A stretch of 64,000 nt of DNA from positions 124,001-188,000 of the forward strand of contig OMYP01000007.1 of assembly GCA_900315345.1 (NCBI GenBank). Direction: 5' to 3'. The stretch is from an uncultured Selenomonadales bacterium (lineage in GTDB: Bacteria > Bacillota > Negativicutes > Acidaminococcales > Acidaminococcaceae). Positions 62,492-64,000 of the stretch are shown piece after piece. Position 1 is the first letter of the stretch. Every line of letters begins with the position of its first letter. The notes beneath the pieces were generated by a model. The model ran no database searches and was not told the DNA's origin. It saw only the letters and a list, made by a program, of their open reading frames with translations. Both the position numbers and the translations under genes were made by a program.

Positions 62492-63442
62492 ATGTACAAA
62501 ATTCTGAAAAGCAATTATACCGGCGTTGATGAATTTGACATCGACGATATGGAAAAAGGCTGCTGGATCGACGTTGTCGCTCCCTCCGAGGAAGAACTAA
62601 ACGAGATTGAAAAAGCCACCCAGATTTCCAGGGATTTTCTCACCGCGGCCCTTGACCGGGAAGAAAAAGCCCGTACAGAAATTGACGAAGAGCAGCTTCT
62701 TGTGGTCATCGACATTCCTTTTTTCCGCAGCAACAAAGATTATGATACCATGCCTTTGGGCATCATCGTAACAAAAGATGTTATCGTTACCGTCTGCCTG
62801 GAAAGCAACGCGGTCACTTCCAGCTTCAATGCCAGGACCTATAAAACCTTCAGCACCTTCAAAAAGACCCGCTTTCTTTTCCAGATCCTGTATAAATCAG
62901 CGACCTTATACCTGAAATACATCCGGAACATCATCCGCCGGACAGATGACTTGGAACAGCATCTGCGCCAGGCCATGGAAAACTCCAAACTGTTCAGCAT
63001 GCTGGACTTGCAGAAATCCCTGACCTATTTTACCACATCCCTGCGCAGCAATTACATGGTAACGGAAAAACTGCTGCGGCTGCGGACCACGGCCCAGACC
63101 CAGCAGCTGATCAAGCTCTACGAAGAAGATGAAGACCTGTTAGACGATGTCATCGTTGAATACAAACAGGCCATCGAAATGGTTGAGATGTACAGCCACA
63201 TTTTACAAAGCATGATGGAAGTGTTTGCTTCCATCATCAGCAACAACCTGAACCTTGTCATGCGGTTCCTGGCTTCGGTTACCATCATCCTGGCCATTCC
63301 CACCCTGGTTTCCGGACTGTGGGGCATGAACGTGCCAGTACCCTTCGCGGAATTTTCCAACGGGTTCTACATCGTACTAGGCATGGCCTGCACCGTCAGC
63401 CTGCTGGCCGGTTTCTGGCTGTGGAAGAAGCACATGTTCTGA
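62492..63442 (+). CDS. corA: CorA-family divalent cation (Mg2+) channel
   Basis: The 316-residue protein has a large cytoplasmic N-terminal domain (about residues 1-250), a long stalk helix and two C-terminal membrane helices separated by the loop LWGMNVPVPF, whose GMN motif is the CorA pore signature. The acidic stretch EEDEDLLDDVIVEY fits the regulatory willow/stalk region. It imports Mg2+, possibly also Co2+ or Ni2+. The start has AAAGGAGG about 10 bases upstream. It is transcribed away from sdaAB. Confidence 0.93.
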   Translation: MYKILKSNYTGVDEFDIDDMEKGCWIDVVAPSEEELNEIEKATQISRDFLTAALDREEKARTEIDEEQLLVVIDIPFFRSNKDYDTMPLGIIVTKDVIVTVCLESNAVTSSFNARTYKTFSTFKKTRFLFQILYKSATLYLKYIRNIIRRTDDLEQHLRQAMENSKLFSMLDLQKSLTYFTTSLRSNYMVTEKLLRLRTTAQTQQLIKLYEEDEDLLDDVIVEYKQAIEMVEMYSHILQSMMEVFASIISNNLNLVMRFLASVTIILAIPTLVSGLWGMNVPVPFAEFSNGFYIVLGMACTVSLLAGFWLWKKHMF

Positions 63443-63485
63443 AACCATCCGGAAACATACAGTCCAACTATACATGAATTCATTT

Positions 63486-63526
63486 TAAAAAAAGGCAGCG
63501 TTCTGCAAAACAGAACCTGCCTTTTT
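63486..63526. terminator. Bidirectional terminator after corA
   Basis: AAAAAGGCAG and CTGCCTTTTT arms with an inner TTCTG/CAGAA stem form a strong hairpin between the convergent corA and universal stress protein genes. Confidence 0.85.
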
Positions 63527-63606
63527 ATCGTTTATCAAAGGATCCGATGAGCAAACCATCCTGACATTCCTGCCAGTCGCCCAATGCCATACAGAAGGCC
63601 TGCCGG

Positions 63607-64000
63607 TTATTTTACGATCAGCACCGGAATATTGGAGTACTGGGAAATCTTGGAGCTTACGCTGCCCAGGAAGAATTCCGCAATACCGGAAAGCCCCCGG
63701 CTTCCCAATACAATGGCGTCAGCCTGTTTCGCCTTCGCGATGGCAAGAATGCGCTCAGAGGGATGCCCTAATTCGATTTCGTAAGAAGCTTTTCCGGCAA
63801 ACCCTGCTTCTTTTACTTTCTCTTCCGCAAGAGCCAGCACGTTTTTGCCCACTTCTTCCAGATCTGCATTGCTCTTGCTGATAATGTTGTGGTCCAGCGG
63901 AACGGCCAGCAGCGCAGCATTATTATAAGGTTGGATAACCGTCATGACTAACAGTTCCCCTTCAAATTTCCCTGCCAGTATAGCAGCCTGTTCCAAAGCG
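63607..64000 (-). CDS. Universal stress protein (UspA family), 5' end outside window
   Basis: The visible ~131 residues are the C-terminal part of a UspA-domain protein. They include the nucleotide-binding end GSRGLSGIAEFFLGSVSSKISQYSNIPVLIVK, with the GxxG-x9-G(S/T) pattern of ATP-binding members. The reading frame is open through base 64000, so the true start is beyond the window; the TTG at 63996 is an internal leucine (ALEQAA). The role is probably in stress survival, but partners are unknown. Confidence 0.9.
   Translation of the reverse strand, partial: ALEQAAILAGKFEGELLVMTVIQPYNNAALLAVPLDHNIISKSNADLEEVGKNVLALAEEKVKEAGFAGKASYEIELGHPSERILAIAKAKQADAIVLGSRGLSGIAEFFLGSVSSKISQYSNIPVLIVK

Overview
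The window reads as chromosome of a diderm Firmicute of the class Negativicutes, most likely an Acidaminococcaceae member close to Phascolarctobacterium. The evidence is S-layer-homology (SLH) outer-membrane porins of the OmpM type, an O-antigen ligase-like protein, Firmicute regulation (a valS T-box, sigma-A-like promoters), and a complete gene set for converting succinate to propionate with a sodium-pumping methylmalonyl-CoA decarboxylase. The genus is an inference. No phage, IS element or CRISPR array is visible.

Layout. 1-6.4 kb: three paralogous SLH porin genes (the first cut by the window edge), each with its own strong promoter and a long leader carrying the same conserved hairpin, a small secreted protein, and a lone tyrosine recombinase. 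6.4-8.8 kb: an iteron-like repeat region, an M48 metalloprotease and a candidate structured RNA. 8.8-11.5 kb: a decarboxylase beta subunit and a DASS (SLC13-type) transporter gene broken by a 34-bp tandem duplication. 11.8-15.8 kb: nadD-yqeK-LCP-rsfS-cvfB. 16-19.1 kb: a MacAB-like efflux set. 19.3-23.1 kb: proA, proB, obgE. 23.2-25.3 kb: gamma-glutamyltransferase and tRNA-Ser. 25.5-36.2 kb: a second broken DASS gene, a second beta subunit and the propionate operon (CoA-transferase, mutase large and small subunits, MeaB, epimerase, decarboxylase alpha, delta, biotin carrier, beta). 36.4-42.1 kb: O-antigen ligase-like protein, folC, and valS behind a T-box. 42.2-43.9 kb: a cation diffusion facilitator (CDF) exporter with an attenuator-like leader, and on the other strand an orphan cobalamin-riboswitch-like transcript. 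43.9-52 kb: tig-clpP-clpX-lon, an FAD protein and engB. 52-64 kb: tRNA-Gly, a Na/Pi-type transporter, pyruvate:ferredoxin oxidoreductase, an unknown gene, a divergent SLC1-type transporter, four tRNAs, serine dehydratase, CorA and a partial universal stress protein.

How it fits together. Succinate enters, is activated by CoA transfer from propionyl-CoA, isomerised by the B12-dependent mutase (protected by MeaB), epimerised and decarboxylated. The decarboxylase exports Na+, which could power Na+-coupled dicarboxylate uptake. Both DASS genes in the window are interrupted at the same codon region. Serine dehydratase and pyruvate:ferredoxin oxidoreductase provide a side route through pyruvate. 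The most novel signals are a covarying RNA hairpin in all three porin leaders, the coincident DASS lesions, and the orphan riboswitch-like transcript aimed at the 3' end of a metal-exporter gene.
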